A stretch of 64,000 bases of DNA from Blepharisma japonicum. Taxonomy: Eukaryota > Ciliophora > Heterotrichea > Heterotrichida > Blepharismidae. Of the stretch, positions 44,283-54,814 are shown piece by piece. A program made the translations under genes and the position numbers. The stretch's first letter is position 1; the number at the start of each line of letters is the position of its first letter. The notes beneath the pieces were generated by a model. It was not told the origin of the DNA and made no database searches. It saw only the letters and a list, made by a program, of their open reading frames with translations. The stretch spans positions 62,001 through 126,000 of the forward strand of contig CATKHK010000076.1 in NCBI GenBank assembly GCA_949751835.1, read 5' to 3'.

Positions 44283-44846
44283 ATGAGCCAGTTTGGAGAG
44301 CTTGTGCTGCTTATAGGGGACCTCCATATCCCACAACGAGCTGTGGACTTACCTGAAAAATTCAAAGAACTGCTGGTGCCAGGCAAAGTGCAGCACATTT
44401 TTTGTACCGGGAATATCGGCAGCCGTGAGTATTCAGATTGGCTTAAAGGATTAGCTTCCAATGTGCATATAACAAGAGGCGATTTTGACGAAGGAACTGC
44501 ATTATTGGAAAGCAAAGTGGTAAGTATAGGTGACTGGAAAATCGGACTTATACATGGACATCAAGTTATACCATGGGGAGATAAAGAAGCACTAGGGAAC
44601 TTACAGAGGCAGCTTGACTGTGATATTTTGGTGTCAGGACACACTCATGCTTTATCTATTGAAAGCTTAGATGGAAAATATTTTATTAATCCTGGAAGTG
44701 CAACTGGAGCTTATTCAGCTATTACAGCTGAAGTTAAACCAAGCTTTATTATAATGGCTTTCCAAGGGAATGAGGCAACTTTATTTATTTATGAACTTAT
44801 TGATGGAAATATTTCAGTGAATAAAGCACAGTTCTCTAAAAGCTAA
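44283..44846 (+). CDS. VPS29: Retromer subunit VPS29
   Basis: 187 residues, ATG to TAA, no TGA. It matches VPS29 along its length: LVLLIGDLHIPQRAVDLP, KVQHIFCTGNIGSREYSDWL, VHITRGDFDE, IGLIHGHQVIPWGD, CDILVSGHTHA and KYFINPGSATGAY. The metallophosphatase fold serves as a scaffold in retromer, which retrieves cargo from endosomes. The length equals the family's usual length (about 182-190). Confidence 0.97.
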   Translation: MSQFGELVLLIGDLHIPQRAVDLPEKFKELLVPGKVQHIFCTGNIGSREYSDWLKGLASNVHITRGDFDEGTALLESKVVSIGDWKIGLIHGHQVIPWGDKEALGNLQRQLDCDILVSGHTHALSIESLDGKYFINPGSATGAYSAITAEVKPSFIIMAFQGNEATLFIYELIDGNISVNKAQFSKS

Positions 44847-44875
44847 GCACAATTTAAGAAAATTAGTGAAATTAA

Positions 44876-45604
44876 TTAAATGGAATTTGTGTAAATTTTG
44901 TAGCAAATGGCTTTTAAATTTGTGAAGGGTTTTAAAGATTTTATGATATACGGCAAAGAGAAGGCTGGCTGCAAGGATTTAGGGAGTTGTGCTTTAAGCG
45001 ATGATATATCAATCTCTTTTGGCATAAGTAAGGATTGATTCATAGTAGTGGAGCTGCTATTTTCATAAAAGTTTTTCTTTATTCGATTCGCTCTACTGTC
45101 TCCTTTTGTTATTATGTCTGGAAAAATCAATGAATCTTGTGGGGAAAGCAAAGCATTTATTTTTTCGGGTGTAGTCAGGTTGTTGAAAGACAACTTTATG
45201 GTATTATCAATTACTCCCGAAAAATCTATTTTATTGTTCTCTTCTAATTTTAAGTTTATCTCTTCTTGAATTTTTTTGATATCATTGATATCAATAGCTA
45301 TATCATTATTTTCTTCTTTTTCGAAGGAAATTTTTGAAAATCTTTTCTTTATTTTAAGAGTGTCTTCAATTTTTGTCAATTGGTCAATGGTCTTTTCTGA
45401 CAGAGTATCAGCAATTTCAACACGCTTATTTGGATTTGTGAAAATTTCATCCAATTCTTTCAAGAAAAACTCAATATCCAAAATAAAATGATTATCTTTG
45501 CATATTCGTTTGGTTGGCTGGGCTAAATCTAGCTTAGAACTTCGTTTCGAAGGTAATAAATCTTCAGAGTCTGAGCTTTCTGTGCATAATTTTTTATATT
45601 GCAT
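44876..45604 (-). CDS. Unknown protein
   Basis: 242 residues, ATG 45604 to TAA, no TGA. Begins acidic/Ser-rich (CTESSDSEDLLPSKRSSK), then mostly Asp/Glu/Lys/Asn-rich and helical, with a more hydrophobic and basic C-terminus (LPYIIKSLKPFTNLKAICYK). No motif recognised. The gene converges on VPS29 with 29 nt between stops. Confidence 0.65.
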   Translation of the reverse strand: MQYKKLCTESSDSEDLLPSKRSSKLDLAQPTKRICKDNHFILDIEFFLKELDEIFTNPNKRVEIADTLSEKTIDQLTKIEDTLKIKKRFSKISFEKEENNDIAIDINDIKKIQEEINLKLEENNKIDFSGVIDNTIKLSFNNLTTPEKINALLSPQDSLIFPDIITKGDSRANRIKKNFYENSSSTTMNQSLLMPKEIDISSLKAQLPKSLQPAFSLPYIIKSLKPFTNLKAICYKIYTNSI

Positions 45605-45759
45605 TTTTATTTAAAATTGCAATTTGAGGGCTTAACTCACTTTACATTATTTAAATATGGAACTTTGAGGATTTAAGACTCTAAATTAGTCCAGATCTTT
45701 TTACAAAAAATCAAATAAATATGAATATTATAGGTTTAACTTTATTTTGTTGCAATAAA

Positions 45760-47418
45760 TTATTGACTTAATGCAACAGCAACTATTACAGTTGTATCGT
45801 CAAGCTTTCCTCCAATATATTTCTTCCCAGCTCTGCCTGCATTTCTTGCAAATGGTGATTTATATAACTGGTCCCATCCTTTTTGGATTGCCCTCTCTAC
45901 AAGAGTCTTTGCCAGTACATCTGCAATTTGCTGGGCCTTATCATAAGTCTGTATAACCTTCTCAGCAATTTTAATGATATCACTATCATACATATTATCA
46001 AATAACCCATCAGTCCCTGCAACTATAATGTCTCCATTTTTTAATGGTATCATTCCACTTTCAGCATCAAAAACAGAGTCATTCATATTCTGTGATGTTC
46101 TTTTCAATAGTGCAATTAAAGTAGAAAACCCTTTGTCTATAAGCTCATGAAATTTGTTTTGTTTAGGCAAATTTGCTAGTTGATATGGACAATTAAATGA
46201 ATGCTGCTGTTCTACAGACCTGTAAACTGCTGATAACGATTTGCAGCCATCTCGAGGTCTTAATACAATAAAGCTAGAATCTCCTAATGATAAAGAATGA
46301 AGAAAAGAATCTCTACAAATCGCTAAAAGAATAGTGCTACTCCCATAAGAGACTATTTTTCTGTAAGCTTCAAATACAACTTGTTCAAGCAAGTCACAAT
46401 ATTCGGTGGAAGATCATTCTGATTTTAAAGTTTCAGCAAGGACTTGCTCACAATATCTTATAAGCTCTTTGGAAAATCGAGATGCATCAAGCCCGTAGGT
46501 GGACCATTCGCCAACCCCATCTGCTATCCCGAAGGATTGGATTTCTTCATTAAGAAAATAAGCATCAGCGCTGCCTTGAGGAGTAAGTGGGGCGGATTTC
46601 TTATTGGATTTGGCGGCCATGGATCCACTCATGAGTAGAGTTATTGAAGATTTAGATTTTTTTTCATCGAAAACTCCAAAAGCTCTTGGAGAGCCCATGC
46701 TTTCGCTTAAAGATTTTGCTAGGATTATTGGAGATTGAGCATCTTGAGTTACTATATGTTTTGAAAGCTCATTATCAGCAGCTTCTATACCTATAAAAGA
46801 TCTAAAACTGATAGACCGTGATAGTTTTTTTGTGTCATCGCTTACTCCGATTACATTATTATAATTTCCTAAAGAATCTTGAGAAACTGCTAAGTCGCCG
46901 TTGCATATCATGACCCCATCTATTATAAATTTAATGCAATATGTGCCAGCTTTTATTTGTCTGTCGTATAGTATGGTGCTTATAAATTCATCAAGATACT
47001 TCGTATGTCTTAAATGAATTTCTTCCTGTCATGGAGGTATAGTAAAATTGCCAATTATCCTGACATCTTTGCCACTATGTCGCCATATAATAAGCATTTT
47101 TTGGTCAACTCCTTTTAAGAATTTTAAATCTTTGCGAACAAGCCAACCTCTAATATATTTTTGAATCACTTTTGCAGCTGTTTTTCTAGCTTTCGTTAGT
47201 CTTAAAACCATTGAATTAAACTTTGTACACTTTTTCATTCGCCTAAGTCTGTATTGGACTTGAATAAAAGTTGCTGCATTTTTACGAATCTCTAAAAGGG
47301 ATTGCACTTTTTCATTAAAATCTAAGAAGTTTCTCGGGACTGGCTTAGAGGTTTTTGATGTGTATTTTTCAATATTTTGTTTTGCTACATTATACATTTT
47401 TAAGTTAATTATAATCAT
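45760..47418 (-). CDS. IQ-motif + CBM48 glycogen-binding + PTC7-type PP2C phosphatase
   Basis: 552 residues, ATG 47418 to TAA, with TGA Trp codons near 47030 and 46413. Residues ~49-97 hold two IQ-like calmodulin-binding motifs (FIQVQYRLRRMKK; VIQKYIRGWLVRK). Residues ~108-192 match the AMPK-beta/CBM48 glycogen-binding module: IIWRHSGKDVRIIGNFTIPP, KAGTYCIKFIIDG, DSLGNYNNVIGV. Residues ~265-552 are a PPM/PP2C domain of the PTC7 type: DAYFLNEE, FGIADGVGEWSTYG, GSSTILLAI, SLGDSSFIVLR, VAGTDGLFDN and GGKLDDTTVIV, with all metal-binding Asp residues. The combination suggests a Ca2+/calmodulin-responsive phosphatase held on glycogen or another alpha-glucan. The role is inference. Confidence 0.88.
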
Positions 47419-47815
47419 TGATTTATTAAATAATTATAAATTAGCAGTACCTCTGTCCGAATTAATTTATAATAAAAATCGAGCAAATTTACATAAATTT
47501 AAAAACTTATACTCATTAGGAGAATTTTTGTGAAATCCATTAATTTTCTAGAATTCTAATTTTTACTATTAAATATCGCCCTATTGGCAATGCTCTTATA
47601 TAATGAGTTGAGCCAGAAAGATAGAAATAATACAACATTTCAACAATTTTTCTTATATATACAGATTTTAAATTTAAATTCAAACACTTCTAATAATAAT
47701 ACTAGATAAGTAAGGTTTCTTTTACATGCCTTAAGTGTTAAAATAACTTTGCATTGAATAAAATTTAATATGGCTTATAAAATGAATATATTTTTAAAAT
47801 TATTTATTATGCTAA
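47419..47815. other. Intergenic, AT-rich
   Basis: About 400 nt between the phosphatase start and the meckelin stop. Nothing recognised. Confidence 0.55.
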
Positions 47816-50800
47816 TTATATCAAGAACCTTTTATCAACCAAAGTTTTCCTTGACAAATTAAACTCCCCGAATGATGCTCTTGCATATGATATCATTTTC
47901 GAAAAAATATATGTTATAAACGCTGCTAAATAAAGATTATTGTGTCGAAAATCAATAAGGTTAAACACTAGCACATCCATCAAAAGTATCGAAAACTCTT
48001 TTCCCATAAAAAATATACTTTCGAAATTCATCCCAGGGTCTTTATAAAAAAATGGTGATCCTTCAAGATCTTCCATTCTTGTTGGTGGAATATTTAAAAA
48101 TCTTTGTAAAGCGCTTTTACTCAAAATATTTGTTTTACAGTCCTTGATAACGGTTGATATATAAGTTTTAAACCTATTATTCAGCTCTGATCTTACATCT
48201 TCCAGCCTTTCAAAATCAATTTCTTTTGGAATTGCAGGAGTTTTAACCCACAATTTAGATGCTTGACTTTGGATTTTAGATTTCTTATACTCCCCAACTT
48301 CTGCTTCGACAGGGTCTGGGCCTAAGTTATCATAAGTTTGCCTCATTTTTCATGGGATATAAATCTCATATGTCTGCAAGCCAGATGATTCTTCAGGTAA
48401 AATCCCTCTTGGCCTCGCTTTGCCAGCTTCTTCTTGAGATAAAGCTTTAATAAGGTCACTTAAGCCTACATCAGCCATTCCTGTTGGGGAAACTCCATGG
48501 ATATAATACCCATGCAAGCTTTGATCAAGAATAAAGATAGATACATTGGAAATTGAGCATAAATCCACAAAATTCTGTATCGCAGTTGGGAACCAAAGGC
48601 TGAAAATTTTTTTTATAAGATACTGTGCATAGCCAATTACTAATAATACAAAAGTTACTACAAAAAAGCGAAGAACCATATTTGTAGGACTATTTGTTTC
48701 ATGATTTACATTTACATGCATATTAGGTTTAGCCGTACCAAGCTGCTCCCATCCTAAACCTCCTAAAAAGAACAGCATAAAAATAAGTGTAAATTCCAAG
48801 TTAACATATCTTTTTGATTGTAGTTCGTTGAATTCATTAGCTATGAATAAAGATCTTCAAGCACTTGTGCTTAATTTATAGTAGTCTGAACTTATATTTT
48901 CAGCCCTTGCTTCGTTATAGAGGGCATTTATTTCGTCATGTCCTGGCTTTATGACCCTATTAGGGGTTTCCCAATCAATAAATAAAATATCAATGTTCGA
49001 TTGAGTTCGAATTATATCAAAAACTGTAAGCAGTTGGCAAGAAACCACAAGTCCAAATACAATTTCAAAAGCCAAATAATTATCATGCCATGTATTATTG
49101 GGTGGAACTAGCACGTAAACTTGATACTGCATTTTATAAAATACAAACCAATAAGCAGAGCTTACAAAAATAAACCAGAAATTGAAAAACGCCCAAGTGC
49201 TAATAAAACAAATCACTGCTTTTCCAAGCATCCAAAGTGTATAAGTTTCTCTGGAGTGTTTAGGAGGGTTATTTTTGGTCCATACATACATCCTAGTTAC
49301 ACAAGCGAGAATTGCAACTACATTTGTTGCAATATAAACCCCTTCAGTAACTTTCCAATAATCAGTCGTGTCCATTGTATATTCACTTACAAAATCAATA
49401 GAAGCTTTTTTATTGTTTTGCAAATAATCATATTGTCTTTGCCTGTACTCCAAAACTAAATAAGGAATATATATCATTTCATCATGGTCAGCTCTTAAAG
49501 TAACAACAAGCTTTGCACTTTTCAAATAAGAAAGGACAGTAGTGACTTCGCCATTCGCGTAAGCATCGGTCCCAACCTTCCCACTTACGTTGTCATATAT
49601 AAAAAATCTTCTAAACAGCTGCCATTGAGATTTGCTTGACCCTTCATTAGGTGATGTATCATCCTTATCTCTGAAATTTTTTATTAAAACAGGAACATCT
49701 ATTAGATTCCCATCAGAATCTAGTACATAAGGATCATAAAAAATAGTTTCGTCGCTGGTCAAATAAGGAGTTAAATCAAAACTACAGTCATATTCTGTAT
49801 TAGTCCCAAATTCTCGATATGTGATTGAATCCTGTGAAGAGTGAGGACAAATTAATAGCTGGTCTGCCAACGTCACAAAGCCTAGAAAAGTGCCATCAAG
49901 CTTATATTGAGCAGCTTTAAACGTAAGTTTGTGAAACTTCGTATCATCGCCTGTGTCAAAAGTAACCTTTATATTTACACTGCTATCTTTAAGGACATTA
50001 GATGCAGTTCTTCCATAATAAAGCCAGCCCACTTCTTTTATTCAGCCTGAATCTGATGGCATCTGCTCTTTTCCTTTTCCCAATTGTTGGTACATCTGGC
50101 AAGCATTAGTCTTCAAGTTATACATCTGTAGCACACACAAGTTTGCAAGGGCTTGGCAGGCTTTTATATAGCCATTCTTGCAGTCTCTAGCTGAGTGTAA
50201 ATAGAAATAGCTAAAAGTGTCACTTTGGGTTAATGAGACTGTGCCAATTCCTGATTTGGACTCAACATAATTATAAACGACAGTATAAGAGTCTTCTCCA
50301 GTCAGCCCACTTGGCAGTAAACTTACCTGCCCAGCAGATACACAATAATCTCCTGATTGTGTATATTCAGTGCTTATACATTGGCATTTATAAGTTTGGG
50401 CATTTCTTGTCATTGCTATTATATCAGAGCATGCCTCGCATTTATAGGTACCTGGCCCTGGATAATAATTTGCTGCACAAGCAACACACTCTTTTATTTC
50501 CAAATAAGAACCGTCTGCACTTATTTCATTAATTACTTGTGAAGATGCAGCTGAACATTGACAATCTCCTGAAGAAGTACTGATTCCAGAGGGGCAGGCA
50601 ATACATTGGTAATCGTTTTCAGTAGGAGCACTGGAACCACATGAAGTACACTCGAAAACAGGATAATCACGAGTTGTTGCAGTTTTTGAGTAGCCAGGGG
50701 AGCATTCACAGCCTAAACCATCTGAGGTTGCGACTTGATTTGTACCGCAAGCAGTGCATTCCATTAGAGATGTATCAAAATATTCAGTTGAATGAGGACA

Positions 50801-50860
50801 AGTAGTGTTTAATTCAGCTGCTAAGGCGAGAGGGATAAAGAGAATTTGAAAAGCCCGCAT
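47816..50860 (-). CDS. TMEM67: Meckelin (TMEM67)
   Basis: 1014 residues, ATG 50860 to TAA, one exon, with TGA Trp codons near 50041, 48856 and 48349. A signal peptide (MRAFQILFIPLALAA) is followed by a Cys-rich luminal domain (~20-170; ECTACGTNQVATSDGLGCEC; CPSGISTSSGDCQC), a beta-rich domain, then several membrane helices. The diagnostic meckelin C-terminal segment is present: FVDLCSISNVSIFILDQS and LHGYYIHGVSP. The length is close to human meckelin (995). It is a Frizzled-like receptor of the ciliary transition zone, mutated in Meckel and Joubert syndromes, and builds the diffusion barrier with NPHP4/MKS partners. Confidence 0.95.
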
Positions 50861-51304
50861 TTATGGATTATTGCAAATAAAAATAGATTTATTTTAAATT
50901 AAATAGGCTGAGAAAATAAATCAAAAAGATCAGAGGCTCATCTTTAAATTAAGGTGAAATAATATTTAAAAATCATAATAATTATTTTCATATAAAGATT
51001 TAGAAACAATCTAAACTAGTTTATGCTATTTTAAAACAAAGCAATCCTAAAGTTATGAGAAATAATTAACCAAAATTGCCATTACACGGTAAAATTAAAC
51101 TAATTTTCAAGATAAGGTTTAAATTATATAAAAATCAGCTTATTAAAATCAGTTAAAATAAGATGATAAATTTTAACTCCATAAATTAAGCTAAAATGAA
51201 ATAAATGCACCTAACTAAAATGGCAATAAATTACCTTAACTTCAACGATATCTATTCATCAAGAAATTTAATAATAAATCTTCAGCTCGCCGATTTAAAT
51301 ATAA
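50861..51304. other. Divergent intergenic region
   Basis: About 440 nt, very AT-rich, no gene seen. Separates the starts of meckelin and the next gene. Confidence 0.55.
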
Positions 51305-52051
51305 ATGTCCAACCACTCTTCAGGGTGTTTTACTTCATTTTTCAGGTGCTGCAAATCCAAATCGCATAGAAATGCAATAAGTGCCGATAATCATGCATCT
51401 TTACACAATTCCCAAGAAATAATCAGCCAGAATCCCAGTATTCAAACCACTCACTCTTTGCCTCAGAACTTGCGGGCTTCCACACAAAGTTTAGCAGATC
51501 TCAATAAACCAGCATCACACAAGCCAAGCATTGCTGTTAAGAAAGGCGATGCATTTGAGCCACAAGCTTTAGATCGTAGTGAGATAATTTTGAAAAATAA
51601 CTGAATGAGAACTTTTGATCTCAGATCGTCGGTAAGCTCTTTACCTTCCGATTTCAACGAATCTATACACGAAAGTGCAAATAACACAAATTTATTATCA
51701 ACACAGACGTTTAGGCAGATTTTTAACTCTACTGAAGAAATATCTTGGAGAAAAACTTTTTCAAAAATAAACCCTTTACCCAACCCTTTTGTATTTGATA
51801 CAAAATTGCTGAAGCCAAAATTAGTTCCTATAACTCCAGCACACTTCACAAGAAGAAGAACAGTTGCTGTAAAAGATAAGGCAAAAAACCAAGACAACAG
51901 CACAATACTAAGAAGATCAACGCTTAAGACAACTCAAAGCAAAGATATTCCTAAAATAAATAGACGATATACAGCTATCAGAGAAAATGACGAAAATCTA
52001 TGTGAGAAGTTTGAAAACAGCAACCAAGTAATTGGAAAAATTCAAATATAA
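51305..52051 (+). CDS. Disordered Ser/Asn-rich protein, unknown
   Basis: 248 residues, ATG to TAA, with one TGA Trp at 51602. Ser/Asn/Thr-rich and probably disordered, with scattered basic clusters (HFTRRRTVAVKDKAK; TILRRSTLKT). The N-terminus is Cys/basic-rich (CFTSFFRCCKSKSHR), which could be S-acylated. RRxS/T-like sites suggest phosphorylation. No domain recognised. Confidence 0.6.
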
Positions 52052-52234
52052 CTAAATTTTTGTATAATCACTCTCTTATTTGAGCCTTTTATTTAAGATG
52101 ATAAATAATTTAACAAATTTATTGAAATTAGCCAAATAATTATTAATTTGATATTATAAAAAAGGATAAGGAGTAACAGTTTATTAGATAATTGATGACA
52201 TTTTAATAAAGTTTAAACTTCAACAACTTTTAAT

Positions 52235-53923
52235 ATGGAAATTACAGAACTCCGGCCAAAAAGAAGATCGAAAAAAGTAGGGGTGTCCTTAAATTATGAC
52301 CGAACTCGACGGTCATCAAGCAATCAAGAAACTCTGTTTACCGAGCTTCCATCAATTCCTAATATAATGATCTCTAGACGTAGAGAAACTCCAAATCCTA
52401 CTAAAATTCCAAAATATAAAGAAATCGATCCCAAATCATTTCAAGTCAGCAATATAAACAAGGATCTATTAAATTTGGCCAAAAAAGAACTGAAATTTGA
52501 TGATACGATTCTAGCCCTTATAGCGGTCACGATAATCATGATCTCATATATGGAGAACGAAATTTTTTTTGCAAATGGAAATAAAAGTACCTACCTGTGC
52601 ACGTATTTAAGAGTTATGGAAATGGCCATGGCATTATTCAGCGTTATGTGAATTGTCAGGCGATACTATAACATCTTAACGATAAAGATAGTAAGTTTTG
52701 AAGAATCCATATATACTACACTATCCTCATCATCTCTAGTTAAGCCCATGATAATTGAAATTTTGATCAATATATGATTTTCTCCTCCTGGCTATGATAA
52801 ATTATTTACAGTGTCAATGATGGGTTACGATATGACCTATTCTTGGAACTCTGTTTTCGCCTTCATCATCCTTCTTAGGATGTATCTGTGTATAAGACTT
52901 TTCGGACACTATAGCTTCTACACAAAACCTAAAGCTGAAAGAGTCTGTGAAATGAACGGGGAGAAAGCATCTTCGCTATTTGCATTAAAATGCTTTATGC
53001 AAGATGCCTCTCATTTTGGCATTGCACTTGTATTTATTATTATTTCTCTTTACTGGGCATTATTAATGAGACTAGCCGAAAGAAATAATAGGATTTATTC
53101 CGATAATGTAGACACAGAAAGCCGTCTTGTAACATTAGCTGACAACCTTTGGCTTGTTTTTGTAACTACCACAACAGTTGGTTATGGAGACATTTTCCCC
53201 GTAACTCATCCTGGAAGATGTATCGCAGTCATTGCTTGTATCATTGGAAACGTGTATTTAGGGATGTTAGTTGTAAGCCTAAGGAAAGAACTCGAACACT
53301 CCAAAGAGCAGCATTTAGCATATGCCTGGATAACCAGAAAAGGGATTGCTGAAGACATAAAAAAAGCTGCCGCTGTTGCAATTAGAAAAGCATTTACTTT
53401 ATACATGCTTCATATTAAATGAGGAAGCCATTGCGTGTCCCCAATCAAGCCGAACCCAAGAGTTGTATATAAAGGAAGAGAAGTCCCAAATGACCAAGAA
53501 GCTTTAGGAGATTCCAAATATAATAAAAAATTCAGCCTCTATAAAGAGATGAAAGCAAGTCTGCATCATATGAAAGTCCTGGTGAAAAAATCAAGAGAAG
53601 TCGGTGAGACGGATAATGATATTATTATGAACTTAGCTGATATTGCACTTGTAGATTTATATGATATTGAAGGAAAATTAAAAAGCGTTATAAATGAATC
53701 AAGATTGCTAGAGGCTTCAAGTAGCATTGGGGTCCAGAGACAAATCGAAAATAAAACGGCAGCTATTAGAGATATGTCGAGATTGATAAGGAGAAGACTA
53801 GTTGGAAATAGAAGAGGGACTGTGTCGCCTGATACGTCTCCTAAAAGGATTGTTGATGACTATTTCTCTGTCGCGGCGAACGATTTTAGTATAAAACTTG
53901 AAAAGGAAGAAAATCAAAATTAA
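52235..53923 (+). CDS. SK-type small-conductance Ca2+-activated K+ channel
   Basis: 562 residues, ATG to TAA, with TGA Trp codons near 52649, 52774 and 53420. Six hydrophobic helices (~85-350), no Arg-rich S4, and a pore with filter VTTTTVGYGDIFPVTHPG (~308-325). After S6 comes a stretch close to the SK calmodulin-binding domain (AEDIKKAAAVAIRKAFTLYM, matching the IKxAAxxxLRxxW pattern). The C-terminal ~100 residues are helical and end in a basic stretch (RRRLVGNRRGTVSP). SK channels bind calmodulin constitutively and open on Ca2+. The stop is 7 nt from the stop of the opposite gene. The second K+ channel of the window. Confidence 0.88.
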
Positions 53924-53930
53924 AGTGTAT

Positions 53931-54692
53931 TTAAATAATTCGATTATTTATTTTTACATTAATTTGCCCAAGTGATCATTTAAGCCTATTTCTAACTTGA
54001 AAAGGTAAATCTTTCATATCATTTTCATCTATTTTGTCAGCCACTTTTCTTATTCTTTTACTTATATTCACATTCATCATTACATATCCTCACAAAATTT
54101 TGCTATAATCTTCAAGATTTCATCTATTTTTCATCATCAATTCGTCAGTTAATCTCACAACATGCAAATAAAAATTCTTATTCCCTTCATTCATACTTGC
54201 AAAAGTCTCTATCAAATTTCCAAGCTCTTCTACAGAAATAAACTCATGTTTTTCTGTTTTCTTGAAATATGCGTCAATTCTGTCCACAAACTGGGTTTCT
54301 ATATGCTGAAATACTTCTTGGTGAGAAATTGGCAAACTTTCAGGGACTAAGGCAAAGCCTTGGGAAGTTCTTATTAGCCCTATTGGATTCATTAGTGATG
54401 TGATATCAGTTCTTGCAATCTGCATTTCTAAAACGTATCATAAATCAGCTTCAAAGTATTTTATTAATGCTGAGTAGTATGTTATTGCTGCAAGATGGTT
54501 AGCATCTATTCTTCTAATTGCTGATTTTGTGTAGGAAAAAAGTGATTTAAACCATTCTTCGTCTTTATAGAAAAATGAGTCGCTATCTTTGCACTTTGAT
54601 AGGCTATATAATGTTTCAGCTACCTTTAGCCCAGTTAAATTTGTCCCAGTAAGTTGTTTTCCTATAGAACAAAAACAATTAATTCCTTTCAT
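53931..54692 (-). CDS. Helical protein, unknown
   Basis: 253 residues from ATG 54692 to TAA, with four TGA Trp codons (near 54435, 54117, 54084 and 53988). It is helical with repeated short hydrophobic helices (LKVAETLYSLSKC; DANHLAAITYYSALIKYF; EELGNLIETFASM), reminiscent of alpha-solenoid (FASTK or pentatricopeptide-like) mitochondrial RNA proteins. That is only a resemblance in style; no motif is diagnostic. It may have further 5' coding sequence, since no other start is obvious. Confidence 0.65.
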
Positions 54693-54814
54693 TTGCAACT
54701 TATAATAGGGCTATTATACTCATAAAACTTATAGTCACAGCTTTCTCATAAGATATTTAAGGTTTATTAAATATTTAGCACATTGATACATTAAAGATGT
54801 ATATAAAAATTAAT

